A stretch of 64,000 bases of DNA from NCBI RefSeq assembly GCF_003185895.1, contig NZ_QHLY01000005.1, positions 62,001 through 126,000 on the forward strand. The letters run 5' to 3'. A program made the position numbers and the translations under genes. This document shows positions 51,399 to 61,387 of this stretch, piece after piece. The DNA comes from Cryobacterium arcticum. GTDB taxonomy: Bacteria > Actinomycetota > Actinomycetes > Actinomycetales > Microbacteriaceae. Every line of letters begins with the position of its first letter. Positions within the stretch are counted from its first letter, which is position 1. The notes beneath the pieces were generated by a model. The model saw only the letters and a program-made list of their open reading frames with translations. It was not told the origin of the DNA and did no database searches.

Positions 51399-54300
51399 AT
51401 GTCACCGAGCAGCGCCATTCGCGACTTTGCCGAGTACGTGGGGCGCTTTCTCTGGCCACGCACGACGGCCGATCTCACCGACACCACGCTCTGCCCCGCC
51501 TGCCGAACCCCGTTGCAGTCGCCGGTGTGTGCGTCCTGCGGGCTCGACCTGCGCCACCCGGCCGCGATCGACCTGCTCGCTGCCTCAACGGATGCCGCCG
51601 CCGCCCTCGACAGGCGGGTGCAGTTGATCGGGCAGATTCGCTACGAGGTGGCGGAGAGCGCTGCCTCGGCCCGGGCTCTGGCCGAGAAGCGCGCGCTCGA
51701 GCGGGTGGCCGAGCAGGCGCTGGCAGAACAAACCGCTTCCGCCCAGCGCCATGCCGACGCCCGGGCCGCCGCGCAGGCGGATGCCGAGCGCGCGGCCACC
51801 CAGGCCGCGACGGCCGCCGCGGCGCGCATCACGGCCGCGCTGGCCGCAGCCCCCACGGCGCAGACCGTCACCGCCCGGCCCGTCATCCCGCAGCCGGTCT
51901 CGGGAACGACCGCAGCGATGCCAGCCGACGTGGCGACGCCCGCGGCCACACCGCCGATTCCCGCGGCCGCGGCCTCGTGGCCGGCGCCGGCCGGCTCGCC
52001 GGCATCCGCGACCCCGGCGACCCCACCACCCGTCAGCACCCGGCCGCCCGAGGCGACCGGTCCGTCTGGCCCGGCCCCGCACAAGCGCTCCAGTGTTCAG
52101 ATCGTGCTGCTGCTCGTTGGTGTCACGCTGGTGTCGGTGGCGGCGATCTTCTTCCTCACCGTGGCCTGGATCTTCACCGGCCTGGCCTTCCGGTCCAGCG
52201 TGGTGGCCGTGTTCACGCTCGGCACCCTGGTGACGGCGGCGATGTTGCGCCGGAAGCGCCTCGTGGCCACCGCGGAGGGCATCGGCGCCCTCGCGGTGGT
52301 GCTCGTGCTGCTCGATGTCTGGGCGATTCGACAGAACAACCTGTTCGGCTTCGGCGAGCGCGACGGCCTGCTCTACTGGGGCGCCGCCCTATTCGTGTGC
52401 ACCGTGTTGTTCCTCGGCTGGCACGCGTGGTCGTCATTGCGGGTGGCCAGCGTGGCGGGGTTCGCCGCCGCCGCTCCCGCTGTCGGCCTCCTCGCCGCGG
52501 GATTCGCGGCCGATGCCGCGCCGCTCACTCGGGTGTTCGTGGCGCTGTCCGGCGCTGCCGCCGGCGCGCTGCTGCACCGGTTCACCGTGCCCGGTTCGGC
52601 CGGATTCTGGCCGACGCTCGACCGCCGCGCCGAACGGGTCGCCCTGCTCCTGGTCGCCGGGCTCGCCCTGCTCACCGCGGCCGGATTGGCCGCCGTTGTG
52701 CAGCCCGACTCCGCCTGGGCTCCCCTGCTCACGTTCGGCATCGTCGCGATCCTGGCAACGGCGCATGCCGCGACGGTGCTGTCCACACCGGAGCCGGATG
52801 CCTTCTCCCGCACCGCGGCCTACGCCGCGGCCGGCCTGGCCGCACTGACGGCCGTGCTCGGCGTGGTCGTCAGCACCTGGCGGAGCGAATCCCTCGACCT
52901 GTTCGTGGCGGTACCGGTGCTCGTGGCGGTCACGCTCGCGCTGGGCTTCGAACTGGTCTGGCGGCGCCTTCCGGCCACCACCGCCCGCCGGGTCGCCCTT
53001 ACCGGTGCCGTCACCGCCGCCGCGCTGGCCTGCCTCAGCGGGCTCAGCGTGCTACTGGTCGCCGCGGTTCCCCTGCTGCGGGCGCTGATTGCCGCCGACC
53101 CCGACCCGATCGCCCGGGTCAGCAGCGAAGCCACCTCCGCGCTGGCCGCGCTCGTGGGGGTCGGCCTGCTGGTGAGCATCTTCTGGCGGCTGGACGGCGT
53201 TCTGGGCGCCCGCCTGCGCGTGCTCGTCTGGTTCGGTCTGGCGCTCGTGCTGCTGGCCGTGCCGTTCACGCAGTGGCTCTGGCTGATCCTGCCGCTCTAC
53301 CTGCTGCTCGGCGCGCTCGCCCTGGCCGCGCTGTTCCTGGCCCGGAGCCGGCGCCCCGAGCTCGGCCAATTCCGCCCGCAGCTGGTGACGCTGTTCATCT
53401 CGGCCGAAGCGCTGGGCTACGTTCTGGGCTGGAGCGGAAGCTCGAGCTGGTGGGTCGGCACGCTCTCCGCCGTACTGGCCCTGGTGCTCGCCCGGCTGTT
53501 GCTCGACCGGCGAACGCGCTCCGGCGGCCGGGGCGCCCTGCTCGCCGGCGCCATCGTGCTCACCCTGGTCGGGGCGGCGGCCGCCCCGCGCGCGCTCACG
53601 CTCGCGGCGCCACCGACCACCGCCGTGCTCTGGCTGTACCTGCTGCTGGCCGTCGCGGTGACCACCGGAGTGCTGCAGGTGTTCATCGCCCAGAGCCGAT
53701 TCGGGCGTCTCACGCCGATGGAGCGCCGCTGGGCGTTCTGGACCCTGCTTGCCCCCACCGTCTACCTGGTCGCGGCGCCCACCGGCCGCGTGCTCGAGAA
53801 CCTGCCCTCCGACGAGCGCGCCACCGTGGCGCTGCTCGCGCCGGCCGCCGGCATCCTGGCCGCGGCCCTCGTGGCCTCGGCCATGCTGCTCTGGACCGTG
53901 CGGCCGGCACCGCGCCTGGGCTGGGAGCGGGCCACCGCGGCGCTCCTGGTTGCGCCGGGCCTGTTCGCCCTGGCCACCGATCTTGTGCTCGTCACGGATG
54001 CGCCCGCCACGGTCACCACCCTCACGGCGCCGACCGCCACGCTGCTCACCGTCGCGCTCGCCCTGACCCTGCGCGTGACCGGGCGCACCTCGCGCGCCGG
54101 ACTCGGCCTGGAGTTCGGAGCCGGTGTCGTGCTCGCCACGGCGTTCCTTCCCCTCGACCGGGTCGAGCTCGGCTGGCTCATGCTGCTGCTCACCGCCGTC
54201 GCGGTGTTGATCACGGCGGTCGACGCCGACGGCCTGTTCGCATCCGGATCCTGGCGACGCCACCTCGGCTGGATCTCCCTCGTACTAGCCACCGCCGCAC

Positions 54301-57300
54301 TCTGGTGGGGTCTGGCTGACGGCGGCACCACCCCGCTCGAGGCTTATGTGCTTCCCCTGGCAGGCACCCTGCTTGCCCTGGCCGCCCTGCTCTGGCGCTT
54401 CGGCCGGGTCGATCGCGCCGTCGCCGCCAGCCCCGGCGCCGCGCTGCTCACCTTCGCCGGACTCAGTGTGGCCGCGCTGCCGTTGGCCCTGACCGGGCAG
54501 ACCGGTTCCGTGCTGCGCCCGGTGATCGTGGGCACCCTCTCTGCGGTGCTGCTGCTGGGCGCGACGCTGGTGCGGTGGACGCCGCCCCGGTGGGCGTTCC
54601 TCGCCGCGGCCGGCCTGGCCGGCGCGCTCGGAGTGCTCGTCACCGGCGTCGCCCGGTCGCTGCGGGAGATCACCGCCGACGCCGCGACCGGCCCCGCGCT
54701 CGAGGCCTGGCTGCTGCCGGCCACGGTGCTCCTGGCTGCCGCGGCCGTGCTGCTCGTGCGGCAGGACCACCCCGCGTCCCGGTCGGTACGGATGCGCACC
54801 GCGCTCGCCCTGATGCTGATTGCGCTGGTCACCCTGACCGTGCTCGAGACCTCCGTCTTCGACCCCTCCGGCCTCGGCGCGGCACGGGCGATCGGCCTCG
54901 TGCTGCTGCTGAGCGGTCTGCACGTGTTCGCGCTGCTCCGCCGCAGGGTGCCGTTCGGCACGGTCACCGCATGGTGCAGCGCCGTACTGGCCGGCGGTGC
55001 GGCGGTCACCGCGATTCTCGCCGACGCCGTCGACCCGTTCGAGCTGGTACTGGTGCCGCTCGGTGTGGCCCTGGTGGCCGGGCAACTGTTGCGGAACCGG
55101 CCGTGGTCCGCCGGGGCCGGCACCGCCGGTGCCGCCGCACACGGCTGGATCGGCGTCGGGCTGGGCCTCGCGCTGCTGCCCAGCGCCGTCGTCGCGGCCG
55201 CACCCGATGCCTCGACCATTGCGGCAACGGGCTTGACCGACGATGCGATTCGCCAGCTGTTCACTCTCGCGATCGGCGGGGTACTTGCCGCCGGCGGGGC
55301 GCTGTTGCTCGGCCGCCCGCGCTGGAGCCTGCTCGCCTGGCCCGCCGTGCTCGTGGGATCGGCGTCGATCGTCGTGACCGCGGCGGGGCGCATCCAGCCG
55401 CTGCTCGTCGGGCGGCAGGGCGGGCCGGACTGGCGCCTCGAAGCCTGGCTGGTGCCCGCCGCCCTGCTGCTGGTCGTCATCGGCGGCCTGATCATTCGGG
55501 CCTTCCCGGCCGCACTGCCCGGTGCGGCGGATGCGACGCCGGAGGAGACCACGACTGCCGGTGCGATCGTGCCCCGCGGCTTCGGCTACGGCCTCGTCTG
55601 CCTTGCCTTGCTGGGCATCCTGATCGCGGAATCGAGTGCCCTGACCTATCTGCCGTACGCGGCCGGTCGCGCGCTGGCGCTGATCGCGCTCTTCGCGGCG
55701 CTACACATTCTGCTGCGCTGGCTCGACCGGAGCCGGGCCGGCAGCCTGCTGGCCTGGTTCACGATTGTGGCCGGGGGCCTGGCCCTGATCGCCGGCCTCG
55801 GCCGCGACCTGATCAGCCCACTCGAGTGGGGCACGGTGCCGCTGGGCCTCTCTCTCGTGGCGGGGCAGCTCATCGCCGCCCGCCTGCTCGGTGCCGCCTC
55901 CACCGAGCGGGACGCCCTCGAGCCTGGGCGAGCCCTGCCGGTCTGGCTCGGCGTGGGCATGGCCGTCGCGCTGCTGCCCAGCGTGGTGGAGGGTTGGCAG
56001 GGTGCGGTGATTCGACCTATCCTCACCCTCGCGCTCGGTGGGCTGCTCACCGTGGGCGCGGCGCTGCTGGTGACGCGACCGAACGCCGATCGCTGGAGCG
56101 CACTGGCCTGGCCCGGCATCACCGTGGGCGCCGCCGGCATCGTGCTCACCGCCTGCGGCCGCATCGTGCCGTTGCTCGAGACCTCGCCGACCGGGCCCGC
56201 CTGGCGGCTGGAGGCCTGGCTGGTGCCCGCGGCGCTGCTGCTCATCAGCGCGGGCGCCCTCGTCATCGTGCGCGGTCGACCGCCCGCCGACCGCCCGGCA
56301 CCCCGGCTGACCGCACCCGGCCTCGCCCCCGGCACACCCGCGGCGATCGACCCGGTGCGGGTGCTCGGCTATGGCCTGGTGCTCCTGGCGCTGGTCGGCA
56401 TCCTGTGGGCCGAAACCGGAGCCCTCACCTACCCGCCGTACGCCGAGGGCCGCATGACCCTGCTCATCGCGCTCTTCGCCGTGCTGCACCTGGCCGTGCG
56501 CTGGGTCGATCGCAGCGTCGCCGGCGCGATGCTCGCCTGGAGCGCCATCGCCGCCGGTCTGCTAGCGCTGCTGCTGGGCCTGCGCCTGGATCTGCCCACA
56601 CCGTTCGAGCTCGGCACCGTGCCGCTCGGGCTGTCCCTGGCCGCCGGTCAGCTCATTGCCCTCGGCCTGCTCGGCCGACGGCCGGACCGGCCAGGGGCGA
56701 GCGGTGCAGCCGGCGAGTCCAGGCTGTCCGGGCAAGCCTGGCTGGCCGTCGGCCTCGCGGTCGCGATCCTGCCGAGCGCGATCGGCGGCGCGGACGGCGC
56801 CGTGGCTCGCCCGGTGCTCAGCCTGACGCTCGGCGGGGCCGTCGCCGTGCTCGGCGCGCTGCTGGTGAACCGGCCGCGTTGGCACGTTCTGGCCTGGCCG
56901 GCCGTGCTCGTGGGCGTCGCGGCCGTGACGGTCTCGGCCGGCGCGCGGATCCTGCCGCTCTACAGCCGACCGACCGGTCCCCTCGGCGCGCTGGAGGCCT
57001 GGTTGATCCCGGCCGCCGGCCTTGTTGTGGCCACCGGTGTCTGCCTGGTCTGGGCGGCCAGGGCCGCATCGCCCGCCGGTACCGCCGGTACCGCCGGTGC
57101 CGTCGGTACGGCCGGCCCGGGCGGATGGGCCGCAGCGGGTTCTCGTGCGCCCGGTACCGCCGCGCCGGATATCGACGCGCCCGACCTGCCGGGTACAACC
57201 GCGCCCATCGGCGACCGGGGTCGGGCGACCCGATTCGTGGGCACCACACTGGCGGAACGGGCCGGCTACGGCCTGGTCATCGCCGCCATGGTCGGGGTGG

Positions 57301-57932
57301 TGCTGGCCGAACTCCCGGCCCTGGACTATGCACCGCTGGCGGCGATCCGCGTGGTGCTGATCGTCTGGATGTTCTCGGCGCTGTACCTCGGCGCATTCTG
57401 GGCCGATCCCAGCGCCCTCGGCCGGCTCGTCGCGTGGGTGGCACTTGGCGGTGCGGCCGCGATGGTGGTGGCCGGGTGGACCCAGGATGTTCCGGATCCG
57501 GTCGAGATCGTCAGCATTCCGCTGGCCCTCGCGCTGGTCGCGAGCGGGCTCCTGCACCTGGACCGCACGCCGTCCGCGCGCAGCTGGGTCGCCCTGGCTC
57601 CCGGCCTGCTGGTTCTACTCGTGCCGTCACTGCTGCTCGACCTGAGCTACAGCCCCCTCTGGCGAGTGGTGGGGTTGGGTGTTCTGGCGCTCGCGGTGCT
57701 CCTGATCGGCACCGCGCGCAAGTTGCAGGCCCCCTTCCTGATCGGCGCGGTGGTGCTGCTCATCCACGGTGTGGCCCAGCTCTGGCCGTGGATCTCGCTC
57801 ACCTACGACGCGGTGCCCTGGTGGCTGTGGCTCGGCGTCGGCGGCGTGCTGTTGATCGTGCTCGCGGCCCGGTACGAGCAGCGCATCCAGAACCTCAAGT
57901 CCGTGGCCCTGCGGATCTCGGCGCTGCGGTAG
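51399..57932 (+). CDS. Giant polytopic membrane protein with zinc ribbon (SCO7613 C-terminal-like)
   Basis: 2177 residues from the ATG at 51399 (gggggat upstream). The N-terminus has a four-Cys ribbon (C32, C35, C44, C47: CPACRTPLQSPVCASCG) and then an Ala/Glu coiled segment (about 75-165) and a Pro/Ala linker. From about 230 to the end it is almost all hydrophobic, with perhaps 60 membrane segments. At least four internal repeats of about 260-300 residues are visible, starting near 54790, 55584, 56367 and 57264 (GYGLVCLALLGIL, GYGLVLLALVGIL, GYGLVIAAMVGVV). Each has a PLGLSLVAGQLI-like and an LEAWLVPAALLL-like element. The function is unknown. Actinobacterial relatives are annotated as SCO7613 C-terminal domain proteins. 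Confidence 0.88.
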   Translation: MSPSSAIRDFAEYVGRFLWPRTTADLTDTTLCPACRTPLQSPVCASCGLDLRHPAAIDLLAASTDAAAALDRRVQLIGQIRYEVAESAASARALAEKRALERVAEQALAEQTASAQRHADARAAAQADAERAATQAATAAAARITAALAAAPTAQTVTARPVIPQPVSGTTAAMPADVATPAATPPIPAAAASWPAPAGSPASATPATPPPVSTRPPEATGPSGPAPHKRSSVQIVLLLVGVTLVSVAAIFFLTVAWIFTGLAFRSSVVAVFTLGTLVTAAMLRRKRLVATAEGIGALAVVLVLLDVWAIRQNNLFGFGERDGLLYWGAALFVCTVLFLGWHAWSSLRVASVAGFAAAAPAVGLLAAGFAADAAPLTRVFVALSGAAAGALLHRFTVPGSAGFWPTLDRRAERVALLLVAGLALLTAAGLAAVVQPDSAWAPLLTFGIVAILATAHAATVLSTPEPDAFSRTAAYAAAGLAALTAVLGVVVSTWRSESLDLFVAVPVLVAVTLALGFELVWRRLPATTARRVALTGAVTAAALACLSGLSVLLVAAVPLLRALIAADPDPIARVSSEATSALAALVGVGLLVSIFWRLDGVLGARLRVLVWFGLALVLLAVPFTQWLWLILPLYLLLGALALAALFLARSRRPELGQFRPQLVTLFISAEALGYVLGWSGSSSWWVGTLSAVLALVLARLLLDRRTRSGGRGALLAGAIVLTLVGAAAAPRALTLAAPPTTAVLWLYLLLAVAVTTGVLQVFIAQSRFGRLTPMERRWAFWTLLAPTVYLVAAPTGRVLENLPSDERATVALLAPAAGILAAALVASAMLLWTVRPAPRLGWERATAALLVAPGLFALATDLVLVTDAPATVTTLTAPTATLLTVALALTLRVTGRTSRAGLGLEFGAGVVLATAFLPLDRVELGWLMLLLTAVAVLITAVDADGLFASGSWRRHLGWISLVLATAALWWGLADGGTTPLEAYVLPLAGTLLALAALLWRFGRVDRAVAASPGAALLTFAGLSVAALPLALTGQTGSVLRPVIVGTLSAVLLLGATLVRWTPPRWAFLAAAGLAGALGVLVTGVARSLREITADAATGPALEAWLLPATVLLAAAAVLLVRQDHPASRSVRMRTALALMLIALVTLTVLETSVFDPSGLGAARAIGLVLLLSGLHVFALLRRRVPFGTVTAWCSAVLAGGAAVTAILADAVDPFELVLVPLGVALVAGQLLRNRPWSAGAGTAGAAAHGWIGVGLGLALLPSAVVAAAPDASTIAATGLTDDAIRQLFTLAIGGVLAAGGALLLGRPRWSLLAWPAVLVGSASIVVTAAGRIQPLLVGRQGGPDWRLEAWLVPAALLLVVIGGLIIRAFPAALPGAADATPEETTTAGAIVPRGFGYGLVCLALLGILIAESSALTYLPYAAGRALALIALFAALHILLRWLDRSRAGSLLAWFTIVAGGLALIAGLGRDLISPLEWGTVPLGLSLVAGQLIAARLLGAASTERDALEPGRALPVWLGVGMAVALLPSVVEGWQGAVIRPILTLALGGLLTVGAALLVTRPNADRWSALAWPGITVGAAGIVLTACGRIVPLLETSPTGPAWRLEAWLVPAALLLISAGALVIVRGRPPADRPAPRLTAPGLAPGTPAAIDPVRVLGYGLVLLALVGILWAETGALTYPPYAEGRMTLLIALFAVLHLAVRWVDRSVAGAMLAWSAIAAGLLALLLGLRLDLPTPFELGTVPLGLSLAAGQLIALGLLGRRPDRPGASGAAGESRLSGQAWLAVGLAVAILPSAIGGADGAVARPVLSLTLGGAVAVLGALLVNRPRWHVLAWPAVLVGVAAVTVSAGARILPLYSRPTGPLGALEAWLIPAAGLVVATGVCLVWAARAASPAGTAGTAGAVGTAGPGGWAAAGSRAPGTAAPDIDAPDLPGTTAPIGDRGRATRFVGTTLAERAGYGLVIAAMVGVVLAELPALDYAPLAAIRVVLIVWMFSALYLGAFWADPSALGRLVAWVALGGAAAMVVAGWTQDVPDPVEIVSIPLALALVASGLLHLDRTPSARSWVALAPGLLVLLVPSLLLDLSYSPLWRVVGLGVLALAVLLIGTARKLQAPFLIGAVVLLIHGVAQLWPWISLTYDAVPWWLWLGVGGVLLIVLAARYEQRIQNLKSVALRISALR

Positions 57933-58093
57933 CCGGCCCCGGGACGGCGCGCGGGAGGTCTTAAGGCCGGAGACCTTCGGGATTCCTGGGCGTGTCTGGC
58001 CGCGCGCAGCGGCGAGTTGGGAAATTCTCCGCCGCAACGAACGCTCCCGGTTCAGGGCGGCGCCAGCGCGGCACGGTGTGGAAGCATGGAACC

Positions 58094-58732
58094 GTGCCCG
58101 ACTTCCTCGCCCCCGCGACCCTCAGCACAGCCCGGCTGCGGCTCGAGCCGCTGACGTGGAACGATCTGGCCGAGGTGCACGCCGTGTACAGCGACCCGGG
58201 CACATGGCTGCACCTGCCGAGCGGCCGGCACACCACCCTGGCCCTGTCCGAACACAGCATTGCAGAGAGCCAAGCCAGCTGGGCCGCGTCCGGCCTGGGC
58301 CGCTGGGCCGTCCGGCTGCGCGACAGCCTGCCCGGCACCGATTTGGCCGCCGGCACCCTGATCGGGGTGGCGGCGATGATGCAGATGGACTGTGGCGCCT
58401 ACAACCTGGGGTACCGGCTCACCCCCACCAGCTGGGGCGTCGGGCTCGCCACCGAAGCGGCCACGGCAGCCCTGGCCGCCGCCCGGGATGCGCCGCTTCC
58501 GGTGACCGCTCGTGCCCTGGCCAACAATCCGGCGTCGGTGCGGGTGCTCGAGCGCATCGGGCTCAGCCGGGTATGGAGCGGGAGCGGCCTGCCCGCTGAC
58601 CCAGCTAATTCCACGGCCACCGCCGCGACAGCCCACCACGTCTACCCCGCCAGCACCCGGCTCGAGCGGGTGGTCTTCGCCGACCGCCCGCTCGAACCCG
58701 AGCTGCTGGCCGCGATCATCCGGCTCGGCTGA
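58094..58732 (+). CDS. GNAT acetyltransferase (RimJ/RimL type)
   Basis: 212 residues from the GTG at 58094. STARLRLEPLTWNDLAEVHA at the N-terminus and SWGVGLATEAATAALAAA (the acetyl-CoA loop, here G-V-G-L-A-T) fit the RimJ/RimL-like group. NNPASVRVLERIGLSRV is the typical helix. It may modify a small molecule or a protein N-terminus; the target is unknown. Confidence 0.85.
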   Translation: MPDFLAPATLSTARLRLEPLTWNDLAEVHAVYSDPGTWLHLPSGRHTTLALSEHSIAESQASWAASGLGRWAVRLRDSLPGTDLAAGTLIGVAAMMQMDCGAYNLGYRLTPTSWGVGLATEAATAALAAARDAPLPVTARALANNPASVRVLERIGLSRVWSGSGLPADPANSTATAATAHHVYPASTRLERVVFADRPLEPELLAAIIRLG

Positions 58733-58818
58733 GGCCTAACGGGCGCACAAAGGCGGGGATTCTTCTGCTCGGCCGGCGTGTCGTGGCAGCCGGCACGGCG
58801 ATCCTCGAATCAGCCTGG

Positions 58819-59058
58819 TCAGGGCTCCTCGCCGAGTTCGGCCACCTGCTGCCGGTACTGTTCTGCGCTGAGTTCACCGCGGGCGTAGCGCTCGTCGAGG
58901 ATGCGCCGGGCGTCGCCCGGTTGTGTGGCGCCGGGTCCGCCATCGTTGCGCAGGGCCCGCACCGCCCAAACGATGACGACCACGAGTGACGCCATCGCCA
59001 GTAACCCGTACAGCCAGATCCAGCCCGGGTCCATTCCATTGCCCCACATCATCGGCAT
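58819..59058 (-). CDS. Small membrane protein with SHOCT domain
   Basis: 79 residues starting MPMMWGNGMDPGWIW, with one membrane segment (WIWLYGLLAMASLVVVIVW). The C-terminal SHOCT module reads ARRILDERYARGELSAEQYR. Its Met/Trp-rich N-terminus fits a copper-related protein. It is divergent from the CopB-type ATPase and shares the CsoR-type operator, so it is likely copper-induced too. Confidence 0.9.
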   Translation of the reverse strand: MPMMWGNGMDPGWIWLYGLLAMASLVVVIVWAVRALRNDGGPGATQPGDARRILDERYARGELSAEQYRQQVAELGEEP

Positions 59059-59108
59059 TCCCTCTCGTCGCTCGACGTCTTCCCTCGACGGTACCTCGCT
59101 TTCCTCGC

Positions 59109-59136
59109 TTAATACCCCTAGGGGGTATATCCTGAA
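59109..59136. promoter_or_regulatory. CsoR-type copper operator in a divergent promoter
   Basis: Perfect 7-bp arms atacccc and ggggtat around tag (59112-59128), the layout of actinobacterial CsoR sites. On the minus strand it lies in the spacer between ttcagg (59131-59136) and tattaa (59109-59114). On the plus strand tatatc (59126-59131) may be the -10 of the ATPase gene, making its message nearly leaderless. Confidence 0.75.
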
Positions 59137-59139
59137 CGC

Positions 59140-61272
59140 ATGACGCTCCCGACCGACCCCCAGCCCGCGGACCACGGCGACATGACCCGAACCGACGCCA
59201 GCTCCGGCACGCCGGAGCACGACGGCATGGACCACCGTGCGATGGACCACGGCGCGATGAACCACTCCGGCCACGGCGACCACGTCGGCCAGTTCCGGCG
59301 GCTTTTCTGGCTGATGCTCGTGCTGATGGTTCCGGTCGTGGGCTTCAGCACCATGTTCGCCGATCTGCTGAACTACGACCTGCCCGATGCAGCCTGGGCC
59401 GCTTGGGTCTCACCGGTGCTCGGCACCGTGATGTATCTCTGGGGCGGCCGACCGTTCCTCACCGGCGCGATCAGCGAACTCCGGCAGCGCTCCCCCGGCA
59501 TGATGCTGCTGATCGCGCTGGCCATCACGGTGGCGTTCCTCTCCTCCTGGGGCGCGAGCCTGGGCATCCTGGCCATGGAGCTCGACTTCTGGTGGGAGCT
59601 GGCCCTGCTGATCGTGATCATGCTGCTGGGTCACTGGATCGAGATGCGATCGTTGGCGCAGTCGTCCTCCGCTCTCGATTCGCTCGCGGCGCTGCTACCG
59701 GATGAAGCCGAGCGGGTGGATGCGGGCGAGGTCACCATCGTCGCCCCGGCCGAGCTGCGCGTCGGCGACCTGGTGATCGTGCGCCCCGGCGGCCGGGTCC
59801 CCGCCGACGGGCAGGTGACCGAGGGCACCGCCGACGTGGACGAGTCGATGATCACGGGCGAGTCCCGCCCGGTGAGCCGCGGCCCCGGCTCCGCGGTCGT
59901 GGCCGGCACGGTGGCCACCGACACCGCCCTGCGGGTGCGGGTGACCGCGATCGGCGATGACACCGCGCTTGCGGGCATCCGCCGGCTGGTGGCCGACGCG
60001 CAGGCCTCGTCGTCCCGCGCGCAACGGCTCGCCGACAGGGCAGCGGGCTGGTTGTTCTGGTTCGCGCTCGGCGTGGGCGTCGTCACCGCGATCGCCTGGA
60101 CCCTGCTCGGCAGCCCAGAGGACGCCGTGGTGCGCACGATCACCGTGCTGGTGATCGCCTGCCCGCACGCGCTGGGCCTGGCGATTCCGCTGGTGGTCTC
60201 CATCGCCACCGAACGCGCAGCTCGCGGCGGCGTGCTGGTGACAGACCGGCTGGCGCTGGAGAGCATGCGCACCATCGACACCGTGCTCTTCGACAAGACC
60301 GGAACACTCACCCGGGGCGAACCGGTGGTCAGCCGGGTGCAGCCTCTTCCCGGCTTCGACGAGGCGACGGTACTCGCGCTGGCCGCAGCGGTCGAGGGCG
60401 ACAGTGAGCATCCGCTCGCCCGGGCGATCGTCACCGCGGCCCGCGCCCGCGGGCTCGACCTGCCGGCCGCCACCGGCTTCCGAGCGTCCACCGCCGTGGG
60501 TGTCACGGCCACGGTGCACGGTCACGAGGTCGCCGTGGGCGGCCCGAGCCTGCTGCGCCAGCACGGCCTCGAACCGCTCGAGGTCACCGCGAGCTGGGCC
60601 CTGGAGGGCGCCATCGTGCTGCACGTGCTGCAGGACGGCACGGTGATCGGCGCGCTCGGCCTGGCCGATGAGGTGCGGCCGGAATCCCGGGACGCCGTGA
60701 AGGCACTCCGCGCCCTCGGCATCGGCGTCGTGATGATCACCGGCGACGCCGAGGCCGTGGCCCAGTCGGTGGCCGCCGAACTCGGCATCGACCGGGTCTT
60801 CGCCGGGGTGCACCCCGACAACAAGGCTGCAACCGTGGTGCAACTGCAACACGAGGGTCACCGGGTGGCCATGGTGGGCGACGGCGTCAACGACGCCCCG
60901 GCCCTCGCCCAGGCCGACGTGGGCATCGCCATCGGCGCCGGCACGGATGTCGCGATCGCGTCGGCCGGTGTGATCCTGGCCAGCGACGACCCGCGGTCGG
61001 TGCTCTCGGTGATCGAGCTCTCCCGGGCCAGCTACCGCAAGATGACCCAGAACCTGTGGTGGGCGGCCGGTTACAACCTGCTCTCGGTGCCGCTGGCTGC
61101 CGGGGTGCTTGCTCCGATCGGGTTTGTTCTGCCAATGGAGGTGGGAGCGCTGCTGATGTCGGCGTCGACAGTGGTGGTGGCGGTGAACGCGCAACTGCTG
61201 CGCCGCCTCGACCTGCGGCCAGGCACCAGCACGGCCCGGGTGCTCGGCGCGCGAGGTGCGACGCACGGCTGA
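59140..61272 (+). CDS. Copper-translocating P1B-type ATPase, CopB-like
   Basis: 710 residues. The N-terminus is His/Met-rich (EHDGMDHRAMDHGAMNHSGH) and replaces the CxxC domains of CopA. The ion-channel motif is C341-P-H343 (CPHALGL), the CopB hallmark. The phosphorylated Asp is D385 in FDKTGTLT, with HP in SEHPLARAI and GDGVNDAPALAQADVGIAIG later. It exports Cu(I) or Ag(I) from the cytoplasm. The CsoR-type operator just upstream supports copper induction; no csoR gene is in the window. Confidence 0.94.
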   Translation: MTLPTDPQPADHGDMTRTDASSGTPEHDGMDHRAMDHGAMNHSGHGDHVGQFRRLFWLMLVLMVPVVGFSTMFADLLNYDLPDAAWAAWVSPVLGTVMYLWGGRPFLTGAISELRQRSPGMMLLIALAITVAFLSSWGASLGILAMELDFWWELALLIVIMLLGHWIEMRSLAQSSSALDSLAALLPDEAERVDAGEVTIVAPAELRVGDLVIVRPGGRVPADGQVTEGTADVDESMITGESRPVSRGPGSAVVAGTVATDTALRVRVTAIGDDTALAGIRRLVADAQASSSRAQRLADRAAGWLFWFALGVGVVTAIAWTLLGSPEDAVVRTITVLVIACPHALGLAIPLVVSIATERAARGGVLVTDRLALESMRTIDTVLFDKTGTLTRGEPVVSRVQPLPGFDEATVLALAAAVEGDSEHPLARAIVTAARARGLDLPAATGFRASTAVGVTATVHGHEVAVGGPSLLRQHGLEPLEVTASWALEGAIVLHVLQDGTVIGALGLADEVRPESRDAVKALRALGIGVVMITGDAEAVAQSVAAELGIDRVFAGVHPDNKAATVVQLQHEGHRVAMVGDGVNDAPALAQADVGIAIGAGTDVAIASAGVILASDDPRSVLSVIELSRASYRKMTQNLWWAAGYNLLSVPLAAGVLAPIGFVLPMEVGALLMSASTVVVAVNAQLLRRLDLRPGTSTARVLGARGATHG

Positions 61273-61387
61273 CCGGCTTTCGCGGCACGGCCCAGGTTCC
61301 GCGGCCCGGAGCGCTCGCTCCGCTCCACGCCGCGGGCGACCGGGGAAGTTGTACACATCGTTCAGCCCAGACGACTAACCTCGGTGG

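Noticed and set aside
54575..57964. 1129-codon frame overlapping the giant membrane protein on the same strand
   Set aside because: Arg/Ala-rich shadow frame without domains. The hydrophobic frame has the ribosome site, zinc ribbon and repeats.
57956..57976. Hairpin aggtct/agacct after the giant gene
   Set aside because: Only 6 bp with no U-tract; too weak to call a terminator.
61307..61322. cggagcg/cgctccg palindrome after the copper ATPase gene
   Set aside because: Short arms with almost no loop; kept out as a weak hairpin only.
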